Notes under the pieces: generated by a model | Databases searched by the model: none | What the model saw: the letters and a program-made list of their open reading frames with translations, nothing else | What the model was told of the DNA's origin: nothing | Translations under genes and position numbers: made by a program | Source: Hoylesella loescheii DSM 19665 = JCM 12249 = ATCC 15930 | GTDB lineage: Bacteria; Bacteroidota; Bacteroidia; Bacteroidales; Bacteroidaceae | Assembly (NCBI RefSeq): GCF_000378085.1 | Contig: NZ_KB899212.1 | Span: 124,001 to 188,000, forward strand | Length of the DNA: 64,000 nt | Reading direction: 5' to 3' | In this document: piece by piece, positions 1 through 9,093 of the stretch | Position numbering within the stretch: the first letter of the stretch is position 1 | Layout: each line of letters starts with the position of its first letter

Positions 1-821
1 ACTTGATCGGCCCTTTCGTCGTCGGTAAGAATGCTTTTAGGGGTAAATTCGGCCTTTGGCGAAATCCATGTAACAGTACCTTCGTAGGTGTGTCGGGTGT
101 CATTGCCATAGTCGGCGAATACCTTTACGCGCTGTCCTACGTGCACTTTGGACAATTGTGTTGAAGTGATGTAGGCGCGGAGGGTCATGTTACGTGTGTC
201 GGCCACTTTGAAAAGCGGTCGGCCGATGCTGGTAAATTCGCCTTGTTCGGCATACTTCTCCAGCACCGTACCCGTTATTGGCGACTTGATATGGCACTTT
301 TCCAATTGGTCCATCACCTCATAACGTTGTATGTCGGCACCGCTCATCTGGCTGTTAAGGCTGCGCGTGCTGTTTTGTAGCAGAGAGATTTGCCCCTGCA
401 ATTGCTTTTGCAGCACGGCCACAGCATTTTGGGCGTCGTCTAGTTGCTTGCTGGTGGCAGCGCCATCTTTAAGTAAGGCCTCTGTTCGACGTTGTTCAAC
501 AAGGGCCTTATTGATTTGTTGTTTGGTGACGGCAATCTGCGCTTGGATGTCGGGACGTTGGTTAGCGAAGACTTCGCGTGTGGCTCCCACCTGCCTAGCC
601 TTTAATTGTAGCTGCACGGTATCAATGAGTCCCACCTGCTGTCCTGCCGTAAGCGTTGAGCCTTCGCTAATGTCGAAGGCCATCAGGCGCCCTGTTCCTT
701 CGGCCGAAACCGTAACTTCGGTCGCCTCGAAGATACCTGTGGCATCGTATTCCTTTTCGTTTCCGCCACAGGCTACTATTAATAGTGCCAGTGCGGCAAG
801 AGTTATTGATTGATGTTTCAT
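1..821 (-). CDS. HlyD-family periplasmic adaptor of an efflux pump (C-terminus cut by the window edge)
   Basis: I translated this from the ATG at 821; the frame stays open to base 1, so the C-terminus is missing. It starts with a signal peptide ending in an IVAC lipobox, so it is probably an inner-membrane-anchored lipoprotein. A biotinyl-lipoyl-like segment follows (EVTVSAEGTG), then a long Gln-rich coiled coil at about residues 75-150 and a second lipoyl half (IKSPITGTVLEKYAEQGEF). This is the plan of membrane-fusion proteins that bridge an inner-membrane transporter to a TolC channel. The TolC-like gene lies 131 nt upstream in the same direction, so the two are probably co-transcribed. The inner-membrane partner should lie off the left edge; the long hairpin resembles adaptors of YbhG type that work with ABC exporters, but RND cannot be excluded. 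Confidence 0.85.
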   Translation of the reverse strand, partial: MKHQSITLAALALLIVACGGNEKEYDATGIFEATEVTVSAEGTGRLMAFDISEGSTLTAGQQVGLIDTVQLQLKARQVGATREVFANQRPDIQAQIAVTKQQINKALVEQRRTEALLKDGAATSKQLDDAQNAVAVLQKQLQGQISLLQNSTRSLNSQMSGADIQRYEVMDQLEKCHIKSPITGTVLEKYAEQGEFTSIGRPLFKVADTRNMTLRAYITSTQLSKVHVGQRVKVFADYGNDTRHTYEGTVTWISPKAEFTPKSILTDDERADQ

Positions 822-952
822 ATTATTTGTGTTGTTGAGAGGCCTAACAATCCCCCCTACTGGCCTCACCCCCGACCCCTCTCCAAGGGGAGAGGGGGGT
901 GAAATGCCTTGTTGGGGCGTGGTTGTTATGCTTGTTTGTCCTTGTTGTAGCC

Positions 953-2281
953 TTACATTTTACTCCCCTCTCCCCTTGGAGAGGGGTCGGGGGTGAGGCT
1001 TTTTCCTCTTACGTATTTCAAGTAATATATCCCTTGTAACATCTCCACTTCGTGTGTAGAGCGGTTTATTTTCGCATTGTTTTCGCGTGTTATCTCTTGC
1101 AGTAAGCGATCAGTGTCGATGGTGCCATGCGCTAGTTTGGCCTCGGCAGCTCGCCTAACGTTTTGTCTAAGTGCAACAATCTCGTCGTCGGCAGCCATGG
1201 TTTGGCGCTTGCTTGCTATGGTTTCTTGCTGTTGTACCGTTTCCAAACGATTGTTGAAGAAGAACACTTCGCGAGCGTTTTCTATCTCAGTCCTTGCCAC
1301 CGACAGCCGTTGCACGTTGTTGCGATGCGTGTATAGGTTGCCAATGTTCCACGCAAGGCGCACGCCAGCCAAAGCATTGAACGAGGGCGAACGGCTGTTC
1401 ATGTCTTTAAACATATCGAAACCGGGGTAGCCATAGTAGGCTTGGCCGAATACGCTCAATGTGGGGAGCAGTGCGCTGCGCAGTGCACGCTGTTGCGAAG
1501 TTATCAAACTCAGCTGCAAGTCGATGGCTTTTAGCTCGGGTCGAACGTCTTCCGTTACCTGTTCGGTGGGTGTGGGCGTCGGTTTTACAATGCTGTCGAT
1601 ACGCTCAACGTTGCAAAACAAGGCCAACATACGACAGAGCGCATCGCGCGAGTGTTGCAGTTCGTTGGCCATTTGCATGGCCGTTAGGCGTTCGGCTTTC
1701 ACTTGGTCCACATCGCTTTGCATGACCACACCCTGCCTTTGCAGTGCAGCGAGCTTGTCTTCGTTGCTTTGCAGTAGCGTTTGTAGGTCGCGGTTAAGCC
1801 GCAAACGTTCGTCAAGAAGCAAAATGCCGAAGTAAAGGTCGTTCACCCTTTGGCGCACTTGGTAGAGCGAAACGTCTGTTTGTGCCTCGTCTACCTGCTG
1901 TTGCAGTCGCGCCACATCTTTTTGAGCGCTAATCCTTCCGCCGTCCCACAGCATCTGGTTAACGTCTACACCCACGCGATATTGTTCCTTTGCCAGTCCG
2001 CGATTGTTTTGTCCCAGCGCCGCCATCATGTTAGATAGCTGCTCGGGTAGTTGTGCCACGCGGTTTTGCACCGTTGCTTGTGCCGCAACTTGTATCTGCG
2101 GAAGCCATCCTTTCTTGATATTGTCGATGGTGTAGGCCGTAGATTGGGCGTAGAGCGCTCGCCGCTTGATAAGCGGATAGTTCTGTTGCGCCTGCTGTTG
2201 GCAAGTTTCCAACGTGGTTTGCGCAGGGCAAACGGTGGTGCACATCAGTGCGAGGGCTATTAATAATGTATGCTTCATCAT
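953..2281 (-). CDS. TolC-family outer-membrane efflux channel
   Basis: The protein has 442 aa with a signal peptide ending near residue 20 (CPAQ). It is helical, Gln-rich and built from two similar halves, as in the outer-membrane efflux protein family that forms the TolC trimeric duct. It precedes the HlyD adaptor gene and diverges from an AraC regulator, a usual efflux-operon layout in Bacteroidales. Two ATGs are adjacent; the second (2278) is better spaced from an AGGA upstream. Oddity: the last dozen or so residues (LTPDPSPRGEGSKM) are translated from a copy of the intergenic GC-rich hairpin repeat described below. The ancestral stop was probably close to the KYVRGK segment and was lost when the repeat inserted or when the reading frame ran into it. 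Confidence 0.88.
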   Translation of the reverse strand: MMKHTLLIALALMCTTVCPAQTTLETCQQQAQQNYPLIKRRALYAQSTAYTIDNIKKGWLPQIQVAAQATVQNRVAQLPEQLSNMMAALGQNNRGLAKEQYRVGVDVNQMLWDGGRISAQKDVARLQQQVDEAQTDVSLYQVRQRVNDLYFGILLLDERLRLNRDLQTLLQSNEDKLAALQRQGVVMQSDVDQVKAERLTAMQMANELQHSRDALCRMLALFCNVERIDSIVKPTPTPTEQVTEDVRPELKAIDLQLSLITSQQRALRSALLPTLSVFGQAYYGYPGFDMFKDMNSRSPSFNALAGVRLAWNIGNLYTHRNNVQRLSVARTEIENAREVFFFNNRLETVQQQETIASKRQTMAADDEIVALRQNVRRAAEAKLAHGTIDTDRLLQEITRENNAKINRSTHEVEMLQGIYYLKYVRGKSLTPDPSPRGEGSKM

Positions 2282-2305
2282 TCCTTTCGTTTACATCTCA
2301 TGGTG

Positions 2306-2313
2306 CAAAATTA
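2306..2313 (-). promoter_or_regulatory. Candidate -7 box of the efflux operon
   Basis: On the minus strand this reads TAATTTTG, matching the Bacteroidetes TAnnTTTG consensus, 25 nt ahead of the tolC-like start. No clear TTTG -33 element is visible at the expected distance, so the call rests on one box and position. Confidence 0.45.
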
Positions 2314-2410
2314 CGCTGTTTTGGTTACATCCTTGTTATCCTTCACGGCCAATAAATGTTCTTTTAGTAGCTTTTTTCGTTTAATCAGAGTTTTTATAGA
2401 TGGTTTTTAT

Positions 2411-2418
2411 TATCTTTG
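2411..2418 (+). promoter_or_regulatory. Candidate -7 box of the araC-type gene
   Basis: TATCTTTG matches the Bacteroidetes -7 consensus exactly. It sits 22 nt before the preferred ATG and decides that start over the longer open frame. The -33 region is only T-rich. Confidence 0.5.
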
Positions 2419-2440
2419 TGGAAAGAAGAAAGGCCGTGTT

Positions 2441-3340
2441 ATGAACAATCAGACAATCGAAACTCTTACTATGGAGGAGATAAGAAGTAGGCTTAGCGTG
2501 CATATTGCAGAACCCGACATGCCCATAACCGAAGACGGTTTCACCATGCTTTATAATGGTCGAAACCTCTTTGGCTTGGCCGTTGTGCCCCATTATCCTT
2601 ATCGCCTGCCTGGTATTCGCATCGGAATATTGAAGAAAGGCGAAGGAAGGATTACGCTTAACCTTATCGGCAGGCATGTGCAAAGTGGCACATTGGTGTA
2701 CTTTTGCGATGGTGCAATCTTACAATTAGACTGTGTTGCGCCTGATAGTGAAGTGGAAGGACTGATGATTGAGCCGTGGCTGATGGACGAATTGTTTCCG
2801 CAGGGTGTGCCAACGATGTTTAACGGACAGGCGAAAGACGCGTTTATGCCTGTCAATGACAGGGATATTGCCAAGGTGGAACATTTATACGAGAGTCTGT
2901 TGCTCGTGCTTAGGGATAAGCCCTACAACCGGCAGGCAGCCCTTTCCATCATCACCGCCCTATGTCATCTTTATAACGAGTGCTACGTTCGTGCTGCGGA
3001 GCATCCTGTCGAAGCTCCTTCGCGCCAACGTGTGGTGTTCGATAGCTTTATCGCTTTGGTGAACGAACATGCCAAAAGCGAACATAACTTGGCCTTTTAT
3101 GCCGACAAGCTGTGCCTGTCGCAACGTTATCTTAGTAGGGTTGTGTGGCAAACCAGTGGCGTGTATGCCAAAGAATGGATAGACCGAGCCGTGATTACCG
3201 AGGCGAAGGTGATGCTACGGCATGGTCAACTAACGGTTGCAGCCATCTCAGAAGCCTTGAATTTCCCCAACCCCAGCTTCTTTAACAAGTACTTTAAACG
3301 ACAAACGGGACAAACACCATTGGCGTTTAGGAATGGATGA
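2441..3340 (+). CDS. AraC-family transcriptional regulator
   Basis: The open frame reaches back to 2270, but I take the ATG at 2441: it lies 22 nt after a TATCTTTG -7 box (2411-2418), so the upstream codons would not be transcribed. This gives 299 aa. Residues 1 to about 180 look like a cupin-type effector domain. The last 100 residues form the double helix-turn-helix of AraC regulators (FYADKLCLSQRYLSRVV, then the conserved NFPNPSFFNKYFKRQTGQTP). It diverges from the TolC-HlyD efflux genes with about 160 bp between, so it is likely their regulator. The effector cannot be read from the sequence. Confidence 0.88.
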   Translation: MNNQTIETLTMEEIRSRLSVHIAEPDMPITEDGFTMLYNGRNLFGLAVVPHYPYRLPGIRIGILKKGEGRITLNLIGRHVQSGTLVYFCDGAILQLDCVAPDSEVEGLMIEPWLMDELFPQGVPTMFNGQAKDAFMPVNDRDIAKVEHLYESLLLVLRDKPYNRQAALSIITALCHLYNECYVRAAEHPVEAPSRQRVVFDSFIALVNEHAKSEHNLAFYADKLCLSQRYLSRVVWQTSGVYAKEWIDRAVITEAKVMLRHGQLTVAAISEALNFPNPSFFNKYFKRQTGQTPLAFRNG

Positions 3341-4149
3341 AAGAGGGTGAAAAGGTGAAAAAGGGAAAAGGTGAAAGGGTGAAAAGATGGCTAACGCCCA
3401 CAAACTTATCCACTCGTTAACTTGTAAACTTGTCTACTTGTCAACCCATTAACTTACTTCCGAGAATGTGCCTTCTAAGCTCTGATGATGCATTATTAGA
3501 TTAACCGCCGTGTTATATATGTTTTGGACGGCTGTTCCATGTTATCCGGAATGCTGTTCCAGTTGAATTGGAATGCTGTTCCAACTTATCTGGAACAAGG
3601 TTCCATCTTAGCTATAACAATGCGGGAGCTTAAAAAGCTCACTACAAGAGCATATCGGGCGAGGTGTGAAAGAAGGCGTTTGGAGGGTAGAAGGGTGAGT
3701 TGTTGGCGGTGATGGGCTGTGGAATGAACCACCTAGATCATGCCAAGCTGGTATCAAACATTACGTGAATTCGGGATAAGATACGACGCTTTCTTGGGCA
3801 AGATTAGATAAAAAACGAATAGCTGTCTAGCCAACTAGCGCTATGCGATAATTGACATAGCGAACATCTCTTATCCCGAACTCGCGTATTAACTTGTCTA
3901 CTTCCGAACAAAAAAGTGGCAAACGCCACATAAAAAGGTGAAAGAGTGGGGAGGTAAAAGGCAAAAAGGTTTCCCTCTAACCCTGTATTTACGTGTTGTT
4001 CTTATGTTCTTCTGTTATGAAAATATGTTCTTCTGTCTAAGGGCAAATTGTGGAACAAGCCAGACAACACCTTTTTCTCTGTCATAAGTTAACTTATCCC
4101 AACAGAGCGTATTTATTTGTTTTTCATCTGTTTTTCCAGAGATATTTAT
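3341..4149. repeat. Intergenic repeat region, composite element copy A
   Basis: I see no credible gene here. From left to right it holds GGTGAAAAGGTGAAA-type short repeats (3345-3390), GTTAACTTG-type short repeats (3411-3460), a conserved flank (3485-3533), a 22-bp hairpin array (3534-3618), the palindrome GAGCTTAAAAAGCTC (3627-3641), and a block bracketed by TTCGGGATAAGA (from 3770) and its inverse (3869-3880). Between the brackets is a small hairpin with CGCTATG/CATAGCG arms. The order of modules from 3485 to 3895 is repeated at about 16405-16815 and, inverted, at about 25980-26400. Confidence 0.75.
3534..3618. repeat. 22-bp-period palindrome array, copy A (4 units)
   Basis: Units start at 3534, 3556, 3578 and 3600, exactly 22 bp apart. 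Each is GTTCCA, a 7-nt variable loop, then TGGAAC/T; the last arm is degenerate (TATAAC). A 3-nt linker joins the units. Each unit can fold into a 6-bp hairpin. Confidence 0.9.
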
Positions 4150-4157
4150 TAACTTTG
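4127..4157 (+). promoter_or_regulatory. Candidate enolase promoter
   Basis: TAACTTTG at 4150-4157 matches the -7 consensus. TCTG at 4127-4130, one base off TTTG, lies 19 nt upstream. The 5' leader would be about 45 nt and AT-rich, without a Shine-Dalgarno sequence. Confidence 0.55.
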
Positions 4158-4197
4158 CAAGAGTTTAATACGGACATTTTTTTATTTAATTAAATAA

Positions 4198-5520
<1,323 letters not shown>

Positions 5521-5611
5521 GCATACGCAGAGATGATACTTGCCAAATGGTCGGCGGTAGATGCTGATATGGCATCGCGCCCTGAACATTTGGAAGCGTA
5601 ACTTATAAGAT

Positions 5612-5646
5612 GGGGCGGCCTATTTGGGTCGCCCCTGTTTTTTTAT
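5612..5646 (+). terminator. Intrinsic terminator of enolase
   Basis: The arms GGGGCG (5612-5617) and CGCCCC (5630-5635) close a short loop with extra pairing inside. A T-rich run (GTTTTTTTATTT) follows, about 90 nt after the enolase stop. Confidence 0.8.
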
Positions 5647-5694
5647 TTAAGCTCATTTCCAGCCCTGCTAGCCTCACATCCGCCCCTATCGGCC

Positions 5695-5975
5695 TCACCC
5701 TCAGCCCCTCTCCAAGGGGAAAAAGCCTTACCCCCAGCCCCTCTTCAAGGGGAGAGGGGAGTAATATGTAAGGTCACAACAAGGCTAATTAATTAAATAT
5801 GTAATGTTATAACAAGGCAGAATAATAAAAGATGTAAGGCTACAACAAGGGGAAATAATAAAAGATGTAAGGTAATTACAAAGACAAACAAGCATAACAG
5901 CCACGCTCCCAACAAAGCATTTCACTCCCCTCTCCCCTTGAAGAGGGGTTGGGGGTGAGGCCTATAAGGGGTTGG
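5695..5975. repeat. Facing pair of GC-rich hairpin repeats around a 33-bp tandem repeat
   Basis: One truncated copy (5705-5716) and one full copy (5738-5759) of the CCCCTCTCC-AAGG-GGAGAGGGG hairpin face an inverted copy at 5927-5948. The core between them is AT-rich and holds four units of a 33-bp tandem repeat: the motif ATGTAA recurs at 5766, 5799, 5832 and 5865. The region separates enolase from the peroxidase; no gene is visible. Confidence 0.85.
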
Positions 5976-6008
5976 GATGAGGCTGTTTTTTTACTCATTA
6001 AAGATTTT

Positions 6009-6641
6009 ATGTACTCAAAACTCTATTTTCTCAGAACCTTAACCTTTGCCATTTTCGCCCTCTTTGCCTTCTCGGGCATGGCGCAAAAGAACATTTATGG
6101 CTTTAAGGTAAAGGACGAAAACGGCCGAATGGTGTCGTTATCAAAGTATCGTGGTAAGGTGTTGCTCATCGTAAACACAGCCACGCAGTGCGGACTTACG
6201 CCTCAATACAAGCCCTTGCAGGAGCTTTACGACAAGTATCGCGATAAGGGCTTGGTGGTTTTGGGCTTCCCATGCAACCAGTTTAAAGGTCAAGCGCCTG
6301 GTACGAACAAAGAGATACGCCAGTTTTGCGAGGCCAATTACGGCGTAACTTTTCCGCAATTTGCCAAGATAGACGTAAATGGCAAGAACGCCATTCCGCT
6401 TTATCGTTACCTCAAACGCCAGCAGCCATTCTTTGGTTACTTGATGAGCGACTCCACACAGCGTGCCGAGTTCGAGCGTTTACCGAAGGATGTGCCCCTC
6501 AATGTCATGTACGACATTCAGTGGAACTTCACCAAATTTATCGTTGACCGTGAAGGAAAGGTGGTGAAACGCATCGAACCCAAAGACACGATGCCGTATT
6601 TGGAAGAAGAAGTGGCAAAGGTTGTTGGGCAGGACAGATAA
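6009..6641 (+). CDS. Secreted glutathione-peroxidase-family thiol peroxidase
   Basis: The protein has 210 aa from the ATG at 6009; the open frame extends to 5949, but those codons come from the repeat. A signal peptide (ending near SGMAQ) sends it to the periplasm or cell surface. The active-site block NTATQCGLTPQY carries a cysteine (Cys61) instead of selenocysteine. The GFPCNQF Gln and the WNFTKF Trp/Asn complete the family tetrad. Such Cys enzymes usually use thioredoxin to reduce H2O2 and lipid peroxides; that substrate choice is family knowledge. It converges on hcp, another stress gene, and the two share a terminator. Confidence 0.92.
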   Translation: MYSKLYFLRTLTFAIFALFAFSGMAQKNIYGFKVKDENGRMVSLSKYRGKVLLIVNTATQCGLTPQYKPLQELYDKYRDKGLVVLGFPCNQFKGQAPGTNKEIRQFCEANYGVTFPQFAKIDVNGKNAIPLYRYLKRQQPFFGYLMSDSTQRAEFERLPKDVPLNVMYDIQWNFTKFIVDREGKVVKRIEPKDTMPYLEEEVAKVVGQDR

Positions 6642-6783
6642 CAATGAACCCCAAGAAACTGATAAATAACGCTAGGGCAGATGCTAAAGCCTTAGGCAAA
6701 TAGCCCTTGAATGCGCAGTTGTCTTAGCTGAACTAGGCTTCCTTGGCCAGCCAGATTGCCCAGCATTTAGCTTTTCTGCCAAC

Positions 6784-6850
6784 AAAAAAACGGCCTAACC
6801 GTGCCTACTTTACAGGGGCGGTTAGGCCGATTTCTTTATTATAGGTAGGC
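6784..6850. terminator. Bidirectional terminator between the peroxidase gene and hcp
   Basis: The arms CGGCCTAACCG (6791-6801) and CGGTTAGGCCG (6829-6839) form an 11-bp perfect stem. A run of seven A on the left and ATTTCTTTATT on the right give a T-tract on either strand, as expected between convergent genes. Confidence 0.85.
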
Positions 6851-6858
6851 ACTAAGCC

Positions 6859-8511
6859 TTATCCAATCATTCGTTTCAGGTCTTCTTCTACGGTGGTTAT
6901 ACCGCCAAGTCCGAACTGTTCAACCAGCACTTTCAGCACGCCAGGCGAAACAAAGGCAGGCAAGGTAGGGCCGATGTGGATGTTCTTAATGCCCAACGAC
7001 AGCAGGGCGAGCAACACGATAACCGCCTTTTGCTCGTACCAAGCGATGTTGAAGGCAAGTGGCAGATCGTTGATATCGGCTGCACCGAAAATCTCTTTTA
7101 GCTTCAAAGCCACCACAGCCCATGTGTACGAGTCGTTACATTGGCCTGCATCGAGCACGCGGGGAATGCCATTGATGTCGCCGAGGTTAAGTTTGTTGTA
7201 CTTAAACTTGGCACAACCCGATGTGAGGATAACCACATCGTGGGGCAGCTGCTGAGCAAACTCCGTGTAATAGTCGCGACTACGCATGCGGCCATCACAT
7301 CCACCCATCACAACAAACTTGCGAATGGCTCCGCTTTTCACAGCTTCTACAATCTTATCGGCCAGTGCAAATACCTGATTGTGGGCAAAACCGCCTACAA
7401 TCTCACCTGTTTCAATCTCTGTTGGGGCCTCACAGGTCTTGGCAATGGCAATCACTTCCGAGAAATCCTTATGTCCGTTGGCGTCTGCTTCGATGTGTTT
7501 CCAACCGGGGAATCCCGTTGAGTTCATCGTAAACACACGGTCTTTGTAGTTGGCATTGGGTGAAGGCGGCACGATACAGTTAGTCGTAAACACGATAGGA
7601 CCATTGAACGTGCTGAACTCTTCTTTCTGTTTCCACCACGCGTTGCCGTAGTTTCCAACCAGATGCTTATATTTTTTCAGTTCGGGATAATAGTGAGCGG
7701 GTAGCATTTCGCCGTGGGTGTACACGTCAACGCCTGTTCCTTCGGTTTGTTTCAGCAGCTCTTCGATGTCGTGCAGGTCGTGTCCCGAAATCAAAATGCC
7801 TGGGTTTTTGCCCACGCCAATGTTCACCTTGGTTATCTCGGGATGGCCATACGATGTGGAGTTGGCTTTATCTAGCAGGGCCATAGCGTTTACGCCCCAC
7901 TTGCCAGTGTCGAGAACGCAGTTCAGAAGTTGGTCCATGGGGGCGTCGGGGTTGGCTATAATGGCCAGTGCATCGCCCATAAAGTCGGTAATGGTTGTAT
8001 CGGTATAGCCCAATCGCGAAGCGTGCTCGTAGTAAGCGGCCATACCCTTGAGGCCCAGAACGGTGAGTTCTTTCAGCGAACGCAGATCTTCGTTCTCGTT
8101 GCGCAGCACACTTTCCTTGCGACTTTGTGCCTCGTAGTCGGCCTTTTCGCCACCCCACAGTATCTCGTGATAGGCTGGCAGTTCCACATTATGCTCTTTG
8201 GCGATGGCCAGCAGTTGCTTTTTCAGGGCGATACCTTTGTCTACACGTTTGAGGATGCTGGCATCATCGAAGTTGGCATTGGTGATACAAGCGAACAATG
8301 CGTCGACAAAATAGGTGTCGACACCCGCTACACTCTCTACGCCAGCTTTACGAATGGCTCGGTCGATGGTGGCAACGCCACGCACTACGCCTAGCAAAAG
8401 GTCTTGATAATTAGAGGTTGAGGCCTCTTTGCCGCATACTCCCTTAACGGTGCAACCCGTTCCCTTGGCTGTTTCCTGACATTGGAAACAAAACATTTTA
8501 TTCTCCATCAT
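6859..8511 (-). CDS. hcp: Hydroxylamine reductase / hybrid-cluster protein
   Basis: The protein has 550 aa from the ATG at 8511 (or the next ATG at 8508). The open frame runs on to 8586, but that part lies over and upstream of the -7 box. The N-terminal cysteines are spaced C-x2-C-x8-C-x5-C (Cys8, 11, 20, 26), and the C-terminal half has the cluster-binding segments [11 protein letters not shown] and [10 protein letters not shown]. Hcp carries a 4Fe-4S and a hybrid Fe-S-O cluster; it reduces hydroxylamine in vitro and has been shown in enterobacteria to act on nitric oxide. I infer a role in nitrosative stress. It is monocistronic, with its own promoter and a perfect dyad upstream. Confidence 0.96.
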   Translation of the reverse strand: MMENKMFCFQCQETAKGTGCTVKGVCGKEASTSNYQDLLLGVVRGVATIDRAIRKAGVESVAGVDTYFVDALFACITNANFDDASILKRVDKGIALKKQLLAIAKEHNVELPAYHEILWGGEKADYEAQSRKESVLRNENEDLRSLKELTVLGLKGMAAYYEHASRLGYTDTTITDFMGDALAIIANPDAPMDQLLNCVLDTGKWGVNAMALLDKANSTSYGHPEITKVNIGVGKNPGILISGHDLHDIEELLKQTEGTGVDVYTHGEMLPAHYYPELKKYKHLVGNYGNAWWKQKEEFSTFNGPIVFTTNCIVPPSPNANYKDRVFTMNSTGFPGWKHIEADANGHKDFSEVIAIAKTCEAPTEIETGEIVGGFAHNQVFALADKIVEAVKSGAIRKFVVMGGCDGRMRSRDYYTEFAQQLPHDVVILTSGCAKFKYNKLNLGDINGIPRVLDAGQCNDSYTWAVVALKLKEIFGAADINDLPLAFNIAWYEQKAVIVLLALLSLGIKNIHIGPTLPAFVSPGVLKVLVEQFGLGGITTVEEDLKRMIG

Positions 8512-8548
8512 GCAGTTTTTGTACGTTTTATGATTGTTATTTTGCCTG

Positions 8549-8577
8549 CAAAGATACGCGGGATAATACCTAGTAAA
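8549..8577 (-). promoter_or_regulatory. Candidate hcp promoter
   Basis: On the minus strand, TATCTTTG (8549-8556) is an exact -7 box, 38 nt from the start codon. TTTA (8574-8577) lies 17 nt upstream as a weak -33. Confidence 0.55.
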
Positions 8578-8618
8578 GGGTAACAAATGTGTCCGCAGGG
8601 TGGTTAATTGAAGTTAAA

Positions 8619-8638
8619 TATACCTATAAGTAGGTATA
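8619..8638. promoter_or_regulatory. Perfect dyad upstream of hcp, candidate operator
   Basis: TATACCTA and TAGGTATA flank a 4-nt centre. The dyad is centred about 75 bp upstream of the -7 box, a position compatible with an activator site. Which protein binds it is unknown. Confidence 0.4.
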
Positions 8639-8777
8639 AGTGGGGCTGGGATGGATGGCAAACGGCCTTACCATCCTTATTGCTTGGGCCAATAAAAGCT
8701 GTCGTTGTGTGTTGTGGGATACATGAAAACAGCGTTTAGCCATTTCCCTCGCGCGCGCTTATATAATAAGGAGTAAG

Positions 8778-8887
8778 GGATAAGTGATGAGGTTGTAAGG
8801 GCCAAGTGACGAAGTTGTAAGAGGCAAGCAATGAGGTTGTAAATGGCAAGTGATGAAGTTGTAAGTGGCAAGCGAAAAGCTGTAAAT
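8778..8887. repeat. 22-bp tandem repeat, five units
   Basis: Units resembling GGCAAGTGATGAAGTTGTAA begin at 8778, 8800, 8822, 8844 and 8866. They are not palindromic. They lie in the 580-bp gap between hcp and the hybrid regulator, which holds no visible gene. Confidence 0.85.
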
Positions 8888-8911
8888 AGGGAACTTTTCA
8901 TCAACCGATCA

Positions 8912-8951
8912 GTACAAGGCCGTTTGTACTGCCACTACAAGCCTTTTGTAG
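8912..8951. repeat. CTACAA/TTGTAG palindromes, two units
   Basis: GTACAA...TTGTAC (8912-8929) and CTACAAgccttTTGTAG (8935-8951) are two adjacent 6-bp-arm palindromes. The second is identical to the first unit of the array at 19353. Confidence 0.75.
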
Positions 8952-8974
8952 CGTGGCGTTAGTCATTTTTCCGT

Positions 8975-9093
8975 TTGGAAGTAAGTAAGTTTACTAGTTG
9001 ACGAGTTGATAAGTTTGTGGGCGTTAGCCATCTTTTCACCCTTTCACCCTTTCATCTTTTCACCCTTTCACCCTTTCATTTTTTCACCTTTAA
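8975..9093. repeat. Inverted copy of the short-repeat block at 3345-3460
   Basis: This stretch holds GTTAACTTG-like and TTTCACCC-like short repeats. Positions 9008-9048 are the exact reverse complement of 3370-3410 (41 of 41 bases). Confidence 0.85.

Noticed and set aside
331..813. 160-aa open frame on the plus strand
   Set aside because: It is antisense to the HlyD-type adaptor, which has clear domains and a lipobox.
3534..3618. CRISPR array (short repeats with regular spacing)
   Set aside because: The conserved part is two 6-bp arms of a palindrome with 7-nt loops and 3-nt linkers; there is no 24-36-bp direct repeat, no 30-bp spacers, and no cas gene in the window.
3524..3712. Small protein across array A
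   Set aside because: It is a translation of the 22-bp hairpin array and its flank; similar frames appear at 26330-26629 and 38371-38631 for the same reason.
5949..6008. N-terminal extension of the glutathione peroxidase
   Set aside because: Those codons lie in the GC-rich repeat and would hide the signal peptide that starts at 6009.
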